Assembly: GCA_002420315.1 (NCBI GenBank)
Contig: DIHU01000154.1
Location: 1,026 to 10,669, forward strand
Length of the DNA stretch: 9,644 nucleotides
Reading direction: 5' to 3'
Origin: Akkermansiaceae bacterium UBA5688
Lineage (GTDB): Bacteria > Verrucomicrobiota > Verrucomicrobiia > Verrucomicrobiales > Akkermansiaceae
Positions 1 through 6,087 of this stretch are shown here, piece by piece; within the stretch, counting starts at the first letter, position 1, and each line of letters begins with the position of its first letter. The notes beneath the pieces are model-generated. The model saw only the letters and a program-made list of their open reading frames with translations. It was not told the DNA's origin and ran no database searches. The position numbers and the translations under genes were made by a program.

Positions 1-231
1 TTCTTCGTGAAACATTTCACGCAATTCGATACCCCGTTCTTGCGCTTCCTCCAACTCTTCTCCGCCCTCCTCCTTCTGCCGCTCAATTAATTCGAGCACA
101 CCGGGGGCCCGACGTTTCAGAAAGAGCATTGTTTCCTCATCAATCGGCTCAGCCTGGACAAATTGACACCAAGAAAGAGTGACGATCACGATGGCGATGA
201 CACTCTTTGCCTTTCTGAATCTCTTGCCCAT
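1..231 (-). CDS. Secreted acidic helical protein, N-terminal 77 codons only (cut by left edge)
   Basis: The minus-strand frame from the ATG at 231 stays open to base 1, giving 77 residues with no stop, so the gene continues beyond the left edge. Residues 1-27 form a clear signal peptide: a basic start (MGKRFRKAK), a hydrophobic core (VIAIVIVTLSW) and a likely cut after VQA. The mature part is rich in Glu and Arg and looks helical. Residues 37-59 read FLK-x3-P-x2-L-x2-I-E-R-x2-EE-x-G-x-E, which matches residues 41-63 of the esterase fusion two genes upstream position by position. The ATG lies 10 bp after the stop of the preceding gene, preceded by AAAGG at short spacing, so it is probably the fifth gene of the sigma-factor operon. 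The function is unknown. From memory, similar acidic 'FL...P....L.....E' proteins occur next to ECF sigma factors in Verrucomicrobiota and Planctomycetes. Whether it carries a C-terminal enzyme domain cannot be seen. Confidence 0.85.
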   Translation of the reverse strand, partial: MGKRFRKAKSVIAIVIVTLSWCQFVQAEPIDEETMLFLKRRAPGVLELIERQKEEGGEELEEAQERGIELREMFHEE

Positions 232-241
232 CGCCTTTCTT

Positions 242-1165
242 TTAGAGTCTTTCTACCCGAAAGTAGATTTTTTTTTGGTCTCCGAGCTCCAGTAATCCGG
301 AAAGATCAATCTCCTCTGTGGTTTTGTCGCTATCCTCGTTAGCTTCGATGCTCGTAGCCACTTCGATTTCCCAATTACTCAAATCAGTCGACGCCTTGAC
401 TGCATAAGCCTGACCTGGATCAGAGCTCCAAGTAAGACTCAGTAACGAGGAAATGGGGTCGTAGGAGACCACTTTTACCTCTGGCTTCATTATCGTAGGG
501 GGATCAGGGAGTGAAACGATTTGGAAACCGCCGATTCCACCACCACCACTCGCACCTGGCGCGAGCCCAAAGCTAATTGTGATGGAACTTTCAGTGAGCG
601 GAGCGGTATCCGAGCCGAAGACCGCGTAGTTTGATTTCACGGCATCAGTGCCTTCCTCATAAGTTGTCTGTAGTGTCTCGGTGAGAATCGAGCTGAAAGC
701 CTTCGGATCCCAGTAGTAAGTCGAATTTCCGTCAGAAACTAAAGAGGCATTATTCCCATTGAAACCTGTGAGGTAGACGATGACTTTGTAGTTCGCGTAA
801 GGAATTTGACTCAGCGTAAACGGCGGGGAGCTGGCTGCAAAAAATTGTAGTCCCGCTTTCATCGGACTTCCGTTGAGGGGTGCTCCAGAAAAAGATCCGG
901 ATCTCGCTCCGCCTGATCGAGTCATGTCGACGGTTGTGGCATTCCCTTCGGAATTCTGGAGGTCCTCCACCATATCCTCACTGCTGTTGATCCAATTGCC
1001 GACTGGCTCGACCCCAAATTCCCCGAAGACCCGCTGGTTGTTCACGCTAGTGGAATGAAAATTAAAGCTGATCACGTCCGCCCGGGCAATGGCGGCGCTA
1101 AAAAGCATCACAATAAAAGCAGGCAAAAAAGAGCCGCATATCGTTTTTGATGTTCGTCTATCCAT
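242..1165 (-). CDS. Secreted beta-rich protein with a Verrucomicrobiota-type C-terminal domain, function unknown
   Basis: I do not recognise a defined function. From the ATG at 1165 the protein has 307 residues. Residues 1-29 form a signal peptide (basic start, hydrophobic FLPAFIVMLFSAAIA, cut after ARA). The frame extends back to a TTG at 1219, but that adds 18 polar residues before the signal peptide, so I prefer the ATG. Residues 30-219 are rich in Ser, Gly, Asn and Thr and look like a beta-sandwich. They contain IPYANYKVIVYL, a VSDGNSTYYW segment, and a Gly-rich run ending GIGGFQIV, a pattern I know from many secreted Verrucomicrobiota proteins. Residues 229-304 (YDP...LSLTWSSDPGQAY, STDLSNW, IYFRV) match another C-terminal domain common in that phylum. 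No catalytic motif or PEP-CTERM-type tail is seen. It is the fourth gene of the sigma-factor operon and is probably surface-bound or released. Nine consecutive A bases occur near the 3' end of the coding strand (276-268). Confidence 0.82.
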   Translation of the reverse strand: MDRRTSKTICGSFLPAFIVMLFSAAIARADVISFNFHSTSVNNQRVFGEFGVEPVGNWINSSEDMVEDLQNSEGNATTVDMTRSGGARSGSFSGAPLNGSPMKAGLQFFAASSPPFTLSQIPYANYKVIVYLTGFNGNNASLVSDGNSTYYWDPKAFSSILTETLQTTYEEGTDAVKSNYAVFGSDTAPLTESSITISFGLAPGASGGGGIGGFQIVSLPDPPTIMKPEVKVVSYDPISSLLSLTWSSDPGQAYAVKASTDLSNWEIEVATSIEANEDSDKTTEEIDLSGLLELGDQKKIYFRVERL

Positions 1166-1219
1166 TATCGTAATTGGTTTTTCATTTGCCTCAGTCTCGC
1201 TTGAAAAAAGTGCTCGCAA

Positions 1220-2644
1220 TCAATCTCGTAAAAACTCCAGAAGCAACTCTTCCCGAAGGGCCTGGGTCGCATTGTGGCCATGCTCGTTCACCTTGAAGTG
1301 AACAACGTCTCCATCAAGGTAAGAAAAGACTTCGATCTTTCCGTCCACTTTACTGGCTTTTTCAAGCTTCTTTCCTTCGTACCCGATGTTTTTCGCCCAC
1401 AGGAAAATTGACTCTTCGGCATCCACAAAAGGAAGCTTTCCTCCCTTCGCCGGAATCGCTTTGGAGGGTCCTCCACCATAAGGAACAAGCGGATCTTCGG
1501 TCCCGGAGATATTCAGCAATCGCACTCCCGATAGAGGCTTAGCAATTACCTCGTAATTATTTTCTTTGCCTCTCAACTTAAAATTTTTCCCGTCGTGCTG
1601 AAATCCGTTTAATGGACTGACCGCACTGATATAGTTTTTGATATTCGGGAGCTTGGTCTCAATCGCGATTTGATTCACCAGTGCCGCTCCATTCGATATC
1701 CCCATGATGGAGAATCTATTTTTCTTTACGTCATCACGCTTCGAAAGCCCACGAACAATGGCCTCAATAAAGGACCGATCATCCGCCTTGGACCGCTCCG
1801 AAACGATGTTCCAGCTCTCCTTGTAGCCCTGGGGAAAAACGGTAATGAACTGGCGGGCAAGATTGCGATAGCGATTGAGAACCATTTTTTGCAGACCCTT
1901 TGCATTACCACCATTCCCATGAAGAAAAATGATTACGGGAAGAGCCTCTTCGTCTTCGCGCTCAGGAACATTCACCCAGTAGGGCCGAGCGTAGTTTTTT
2001 TCCTGTGACCAAGTCTGCTTAATCACAAAACGATCACTTCCGTCATTTCCTTGGACTCGCTCCTCCTCAAGCTCTTCGTCTTCATCCTCTCTGTCTCCTC
2101 CCCCCGGCAAGATCTCTTCTAATTGCGCCTCAATGATCGCACCTCGTCTTTCCTCCAATTCAGCGAGCTCCTCTTCAATCTCCCTGACTTCCTCCTTCAG
2201 TTTATCCAATTCCTGATGCCCTTCCTCCATCTCGAGATCGACTTGTTTCCCGACGATCTCTGCAATCTGATTGCGGAGTTCTCGCTTCTCATCCTCATCA
2301 TCGGTTTCGTGCCACTCTTCCAAAAGAGCCTGCAAGCCAATCCGGCTCCTCTCAAAATCTAGAAAACGTTCAGCGACCTCTTCTCCCTCCTCTCGTCTGA
2401 TTGCGAGGAACTCCGCGAGAAGGTCTCGTGCTTCCTCGAGGACTTCTTTATACCCCTCATCGCCATCTTCTTCACGAACGCGCTCAAGAAATCGCAGAGA
2501 TTCAGGCATTTTATCTTTTAGAAAACCCAGGACCTGTTCAGTCCTAGGACGTTCCTCTTCATCAGCGAGAACCAGTTTATGAAGGCCAAGAAAAATAACG
2601 GCAGATGAAAGAAGGAGGAAGTTACTATGGATTTTCATGATCAT
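1220..2644 (-). CDS. Secreted fusion: acidic coiled-coil module plus PHB-depolymerase/feruloyl-esterase-like hydrolase
   Basis: 474 residues in two parts. Residues 1-27 are a signal peptide (hydrophobic FLLLSSAVIFLGL, cut after VLA). Residues 28-200 are extremely acidic and helical: first the FLK-x3-P-x2-L-x2-L-E-R module (41-55) shared with the gene at 1-231, then heptad-like coiled coil, densest at about 140-175. Residues 205-474 are an alpha/beta hydrolase of the LpqC/PHB-depolymerase/feruloyl-esterase type: oxyanion loop HGNGG (242-246), FPQG...WN (270-279), nucleophile elbow GISNG (315-319, Ser317), probable acid Asp384 in SGTEDPLVPYGGG, and probable His457 in EHGHN. The triad is complete, so it should hydrolyse an ester in the periplasm or outside the cell. 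The substrate is unknown. The start ATG overlaps the anti-sigma stop as ATGA, indicating translational coupling. An alternative start is Met3 (2638). The family of the hydrolase half is a firm call. The role of the coiled-coil half is inference. Confidence 0.9.
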   Translation of the reverse strand: MIMKIHSNFLLLSSAVIFLGLHKLVLADEEERPRTEQVLGFLKDKMPESLRFLERVREEDGDEGYKEVLEEARDLLAEFLAIRREEGEEVAERFLDFERSRIGLQALLEEWHETDDEDEKRELRNQIAEIVGKQVDLEMEEGHQELDKLKEEVREIEEELAELEERRGAIIEAQLEEILPGGGDREDEDEELEEERVQGNDGSDRFVIKQTWSQEKNYARPYWVNVPEREDEEALPVIIFLHGNGGNAKGLQKMVLNRYRNLARQFITVFPQGYKESWNIVSERSKADDRSFIEAIVRGLSKRDDVKKNRFSIMGISNGAALVNQIAIETKLPNIKNYISAVSPLNGFQHDGKNFKLRGKENNYEVIAKPLSGVRLLNISGTEDPLVPYGGGPSKAIPAKGGKLPFVDAEESIFLWAKNIGYEGKKLEKASKVDGKIEVFSYLDGDVVHFKVNEHGHNATQALREELLLEFLRD

Positions 2645-3159
2645 AATTGGGGGAATTTTTCTAATCGAATTTTGAGTTTGCGTGCCCTCTCTCGGGCGAT
2701 CGAAATTTTCTGGATGCGGGCAGTATGCCTTTCACGTATAAAAAGCCTCTGCGAGAGCCTTGGCCTTTCCATCGCTTCAGGTAGAACAACGCCCTTCTCT
2801 TGGATTTCTTCCCGGACCACTTCCTCCTTCCGTTCCTCATTCGAGGGCCACACCATTTTGGCTACCGCAAGAATGACGATCACGGCCGCAGCCACAGAAA
2901 CCCACGGCGCGATGGCACGCCTGCTACTCTGTTCGGCCAATATCTCGGAAACTGCACCCTCGGCGAATGATCGTGAAGGGGGCATTGCCGGAAGTGAAGC
3001 CAGGCGATCACGTAGAGCATCAAACACACCCAGCTCCTCAAAATAAACTCGCGCTTCGGGGTCGCTTTTCAACAGAACTTGAACCTTTGCCTCCTGAGCA
3101 GCGTCAGCCTCTCCACTCCAATAGAGAAGGATCTCGTCTCGCGTCTTTTGGTTTATCAT
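2641..3159 (-). CDS. Single-pass anti-sigma factor partner of the ECF sigma factor
   Basis: 172 residues. The cytoplasmic part (1-83) has the small helical layout of anti-sigma factors (DEILLYWSGEADAAQEAKVQ, then DPEARVYFEEL), but it has no Cys anywhere, so it is not the zinc-binding (HxxxCxxC) type. One membrane helix spans about 84-104 (APWVSVAAAVIVILAVAKMVW), placing the C-terminus outside. The outer part starts acidic (106-131), then residues 131-172 are strongly basic: 14 Arg/Lys against 4 Glu. The gene begins 1 bp after the sigma stop. Its ribosome-binding sequence (GGGTAGGTAAG before the ATG) lies in the last codons of the sigma gene, and its own stop overlaps the next start as ATGA. 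By position and topology it should hold the sigma factor at the membrane until an envelope signal releases it. The signal and release mechanism are not visible. Confidence 0.85.
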   Translation of the reverse strand: MINQKTRDEILLYWSGEADAAQEAKVQVLLKSDPEARVYFEELGVFDALRDRLASLPAMPPSRSFAEGAVSEILAEQSSRRAIAPWVSVAAAVIVILAVAKMVWPSNEERKEEVVREEIQEKGVVLPEAMERPRLSQRLFIRERHTARIQKISIARERARKLKIRLEKFPQL

Positions 3160-3160
3160 C

Positions 3161-3718
3161 TTACCTACCCAATTCGGTGTTAAGCAGCGACTTCAGCTTC
3201 TTTTTTGCAGCGTGCATTCTCGCCAATACGGTCCCGATCGGAGCCCCAATAATCTTTGCAATTTCCTTAAACGGTAGCTCTCCCTGAGTTCGCATCGCAA
3301 CCACTTCTTTTTCTTTCTCCGGCAGCAAAGCAATCGCTCTCATAAGAGCCTGCACGCTTTCCCTTTCCTCAATCAACTCACGGGCTCCTGGCAGAGACAC
3401 AATATCTTGCACTCCTCCTAAATACTCCTCGGGAGCTTCCGCAACAATCGTTCGACGACGGCGGCGAATGATATCGATCGCTTCATTTCTCCCAATCCGA
3501 AACAACCAACTCTTAAAGTGATTCTCTTCCCGATAATCAGGAAGAGCTCTCAGAGCCTTCCTAAAGGTCTCCTGCATCACATCCTCGCAGTCTTGTTGTT
3601 GTTGTAGCATTTGCCAGATGTATTGATAGAGAGGCCGCTCATATTGCTTTAGCAGTTCGATGGCGACATCGCCATCGCCTTCATTACAATATTTTCGGAT
3701 AAGAAAAGAATCATCCAC
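3161..3718 (-). CDS. ECF-type RNA polymerase sigma factor (sigma-70 family)
   Basis: 185 residues, the normal size for an ECF sigma factor. Region 2 covers about residues 17-90: the core-binding/-10 segment includes CEDVMQETFRKALRALPDY, then FKSWLFRIGRNEAIDIIRRRRR. A linker follows. Region 4 covers about 120-178, with LLPEKEKEVVAMRTQGELPF, a helix-turn-helix KEIAKIIGAPIGTVLARMHAAKKKL, and a basic end. There is no extra C-terminal domain. The frame starts at a GTG (3718) with no Shine-Dalgarno sequence. No ATG lies near it in frame, and residues from Asp2 on fit the family. It is the first gene of the leftward operon and is followed after 1 bp by its probable anti-sigma factor. Autoregulation is plausible and rests on a weak promoter match upstream. 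Confidence 0.95.
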   Translation of the reverse strand: MDDSFLIRKYCNEGDGDVAIELLKQYERPLYQYIWQMLQQQQDCEDVMQETFRKALRALPDYREENHFKSWLFRIGRNEAIDIIRRRRRTIVAEAPEEYLGGVQDIVSLPGARELIEERESVQALMRAIALLPEKEKEVVAMRTQGELPFKEIAKIIGAPIGTVLARMHAAKKKLKSLLNTELGR

Positions 3719-3734
3719 AAGGGTTTAATAGTAT

Positions 3735-3762
3735 CTAACGGGAAGCGCTCACTTTTATTGCC
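3735..3762 (-). promoter_or_regulatory. Candidate ECF-type promoter for the sigma operon
   Basis: Read on the minus strand, GGCAAT (3762-3757) and CGTTAG (3740-3735) are separated by 16 bp. This resembles the GGAAC...CGTC layout of ECF promoters, with mismatches in both boxes. The -10-like box ends 16 bp before the GTG start, which would give a very short leader and fits the missing Shine-Dalgarno sequence. Self-activation of ECF operons is common, which favours a site here. The match is weak and could be chance. Confidence 0.25.
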
Positions 3763-3803
3763 AAAAAAGAAAAATATCTCATCCTCAACTTTTGCTCACT
3801 TTT
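3747..3803. repeat. Pair of perfect 10 bp direct repeats in the divergent intergenic region
   Basis: GCTCACTTTT occurs at 3747-3756 and again at 3794-3803, 47 bp start to start, and in the same orientation. On the minus strand each reads AAAAGTGAGC. The left copy fills the end of the spacer of the candidate ECF promoter. Two copies in so short a region are unlikely by chance (roughly 1 percent for any 10-mer by simple counting), so a protein-binding site is possible. No inverted symmetry is seen within the unit. Confidence 0.5.
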
Positions 3804-3861
3804 CAGAGAAGCTTGTTTGCCATCGCCGTCTCTTCGGAGGCATGGTATCAATCTCCAACCG

Positions 3862-6087
3862 ATGCGCCATACAAGACTCCTAGTTCTGATTTTCACGGTC
3901 ATTTTAAGTCCATTGATCAAAGGAAAGACCGAAGATTCAAACTCTCTTTTCCCTCCCGCAAAAGACTTCGCAATCGAGACAATTGCAACAAACCTCTCAA
4001 ACCCGATGGAAATGTCCATCGCCGGCGATCTTGTTTTCATCGCCGAACTCCACGGCAATATCAAAGTCGTCGACCTGACGACCGGGGTCAATAGGGTAGT
4101 GGCTCATCTTGAAGTCGATTACCGGAAGAAAGGCCCGAAATGGAGCTGGGACGTGGAATCAGGTGTCTTGGGAATCGCCGTTGCCCCTGACTTCGAGAAA
4201 ACCAATTGGGTCTACATTTGCTACACTCGGCCAGGTGGAGAGTCAGTGAAGCACGATCATGTTGTTTCACGATTTCGCTATGAAGACGGGATGCTCAACG
4301 AAGCGACCGAACAGGTCATCATCAAAATCCCCGCTCTCCGCGACAAGGATCGTATCCACGAAGCCGGATCCCTTGCCTTCGGCCCAAAGAGAAATCTTTT
4401 CATCAGTAGTGGAGATAACCAAGACCACACCCAGTTTCATTACGCCGCACGCACCTCGACAAACAGCGCGGTATTGAATGGGAAAATCCTGCGGATCCAT
4501 CCGCGAGAAAATGGCGGCTACACCATCCCAGACGGAAACCTTTTTCCGATTGGGACTCCAAAAACCCGCCCCGAAATCTACGTCATGGGCTGTCGGAACC
4601 CCTTCCGAATCTCCATCGACCAACGGACCAGCCATCTCTATTGGGGCGAAAATGGTCCTGCTGACCACTACTGCGGGAGTCTTCAGAACGTCGATAAAAA
4701 ACTCCTCCCACTGGGCTTCGATGAATTCAATCAAGCGCGTAAACCGGGCTACTTTGGATGGCCCTTTTTCATCGGACCCAACGAACCCTACCCCGATTAC
4801 TCCTTCGAAAAAAAGGAAGTTATGGGAGTCTTTGATCCGGCCAAGGCCATCAACCATTTCAAAGAGAATACCGGGATCGAGGAACTGCCGCCAACGCAGA
4901 AGCCTCTGATTTGGTACAGCCATCCTCCCTCAAAAGACTTTCCATCGTTGGGCAGCGGAGGCGCCTCGGCCGTTGGTGGACCAGTTTACTATCACAACGA
5001 CTCACGCAGCAACGAAGGACTCCCCAAGTCCTTCAATCATCATTGGTTCATCGCTGACTACGCAAGAGGATGGGTCAAAATGGTGGAGCTCGATAACAAT
5101 GAAAACCTTGTCGAAATCAAAGACTTCCCCACCAGTCATCGATTTCAAACGCCCACTAATATAAAGTTCAATGAGGCTGGTCAGCTGTTCGTCCTGCAAT
5201 ATGGTAGAGGCGGATGGGATCATGATAACGGAGGAAGCCTCGTGCGCATCAGTCACCGAATTGACGGTGGACTGGCAGGAAACCAAATGATCGCAGCCCG
5301 CCCGCTCCGAGGCCTCCCTCCAAAGCATCCGGGAACCGCTCTGATGGGACAATTCAATTGTGTGGCCTGCCATCAACCAGGAGGCACTCTCATCGGGCCA
5401 TCACTCGAGATGATCGTCGATCGTTATGCAGATCTCCCCACTCGGAAGACTTACTTGAAGGGGCAGATCAAAAAGGGAAGCAAAGGCATCTGGGGAGAAG
5501 TTCATGCCATGCCACCGCATGATTTTTTGAAAGACGAGCAAGTTGAAGAAATCGTGAATGCACTTTTCCAGCTCAAACTCATCAACCACGAAGCTCGGAA
5601 CCTCCCACCAATCCTTGCTTCCCCGCCCAGCCCAAACTACCCCGGAACCGGATCGGCCGAACTTGTCGATGGCATCACCGGCGATCCCGAAAATCTCAAA
5701 AGCGACTGGCTGGGCTTCGAGGGGGAAGATCTCGTTGCGACCATTGACCTCGGAAAAACGATTTCGATCGAAGAACTAGGCCTCTCTTCCTGTCAGGTAA
5801 CCTCTGCTGGCGTTTTCTTACCGCCGACCGTTGAGTTTTCGGTCTCACTTAATGGAAAAGATTTTAAATCAGTCGCCACAACCACAACAGAGGTTCCCAA
5901 GAAAAAATCCGTAGACTCCCGCATCCTCTCGACAAAGATCAAAGAAGTGGAAGCACGTCATCTTCGCGTTCATGCCAAGAACCTCGGAACGATTCCCGAC
6001 TGGCATCAGGCCAAAGGTCGCAAAGCCTGGTTATTCATTGATGAAATTCTCGTAAACCCTCGGCGGTCCCGAAAAAATCATCGATAA
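3862..6087 (+). CDS. Secreted PQQ-type sugar dehydrogenase propeller fused to cytochrome c and a discoidin-like glycan-binding domain
   Basis: 741 residues from the ATG at 3862. The frame runs back to a TTG at 3817, but only the ATG puts the signal peptide (RHTRLLVLIFTVILSPLIKG, residues 2-21) at the N-terminus. Residues 35-460 are a glucose/sorbosone-dehydrogenase-type beta-propeller. HEAGSLAFGP (His166) matches the HQSGRL segment carrying the catalytic His of soluble glucose dehydrogenase, and GCRNPF (Arg245) matches its GHRNPQ segment with a PQQ-contacting Arg. Residues 470-572 are a one-heme cytochrome c domain: Cys500-V-A-Cys503-His504, with Met550 (AMPPH) as the probable second iron ligand. 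Residues 580-735 resemble the galactose-binding/F5-8-type domain found at the end of bacterial hexosaminidases (LVDGITGD, LGFEGEDLVATIDLGK, KAWLFIDEILV). Likely role: oxidise a sugar outside the cytoplasm and pass electrons to the fused heme while bound to a glycan. Substrate and PQQ use are unproven. It is a single gene, divergent from the sigma operon. Confidence 0.92.
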   Translation: MRHTRLLVLIFTVILSPLIKGKTEDSNSLFPPAKDFAIETIATNLSNPMEMSIAGDLVFIAELHGNIKVVDLTTGVNRVVAHLEVDYRKKGPKWSWDVESGVLGIAVAPDFEKTNWVYICYTRPGGESVKHDHVVSRFRYEDGMLNEATEQVIIKIPALRDKDRIHEAGSLAFGPKRNLFISSGDNQDHTQFHYAARTSTNSAVLNGKILRIHPRENGGYTIPDGNLFPIGTPKTRPEIYVMGCRNPFRISIDQRTSHLYWGENGPADHYCGSLQNVDKKLLPLGFDEFNQARKPGYFGWPFFIGPNEPYPDYSFEKKEVMGVFDPAKAINHFKENTGIEELPPTQKPLIWYSHPPSKDFPSLGSGGASAVGGPVYYHNDSRSNEGLPKSFNHHWFIADYARGWVKMVELDNNENLVEIKDFPTSHRFQTPTNIKFNEAGQLFVLQYGRGGWDHDNGGSLVRISHRIDGGLAGNQMIAARPLRGLPPKHPGTALMGQFNCVACHQPGGTLIGPSLEMIVDRYADLPTRKTYLKGQIKKGSKGIWGEVHAMPPHDFLKDEQVEEIVNALFQLKLINHEARNLPPILASPPSPNYPGTGSAELVDGITGDPENLKSDWLGFEGEDLVATIDLGKTISIEELGLSSCQVTSAGVFLPPTVEFSVSLNGKDFKSVATTTTEVPKKKSVDSRILSTKIKEVEARHLRVHAKNLGTIPDWHQAKGRKAWLFIDEILVNPRRSRKNHR

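Larger units (their letters stand above)
3719..3861. promoter_or_regulatory. Divergent intergenic region between the sigma operon and the dehydrogenase gene
   Basis: This is the longest stretch without a gene in the window (143 bp). It must carry promoters for both the leftward sigma operon and the rightward dehydrogenase gene. It is AT-rich in its middle (about 3750-3795) and holds a direct repeat and an ECF-like promoter candidate, listed separately. A GGAGG at 3836-3840 lies 21 bp before the chosen dehydrogenase ATG and only 1 bp before an out-of-frame ATG (3842), so it does not serve the ATG at 3862 in the usual way. I see no convincing sigma-70 -35/-10 pair for the rightward gene, no riboswitch and no small RNA. 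Confidence 0.7.

Noticed and set aside
268..276. Run of nine A on the coding strand near the end of the beta-rich protein gene as a frameshift or slippage site
   Set aside because: It sits about eight codons before the stop and the zero frame already completes the FRV end of the C-terminal domain, so no shift is needed.
2271..2582. Ser/Arg-rich plus-strand frame of 103 codons
   Set aside because: It is the reverse reading of the Glu-rich coiled-coil part of the esterase fusion (GAA/GAG read backwards gives Ser/Arg-type codons). No signal peptide, domain or ribosome-binding site supports it.
3817..3861. TTG at 3817 as the dehydrogenase start
   Set aside because: It would put 15 extra residues, with three Arg/His near the end, ahead of a well-formed signal peptide that begins at the ATG at 3862.
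3735..4091. Minus-strand frame of 118 codons crossing the divergent intergenic region
   Set aside because: It would cover both the promoter region and the signal-peptide part of the dehydrogenase gene. It shows no domain or ribosome-binding site.
4267..4923. Minus-strand frame of 218 codons inside the dehydrogenase gene
   Set aside because: It lies wholly opposite a well-supported propeller domain, has no recognisable motif and no independent start signal.
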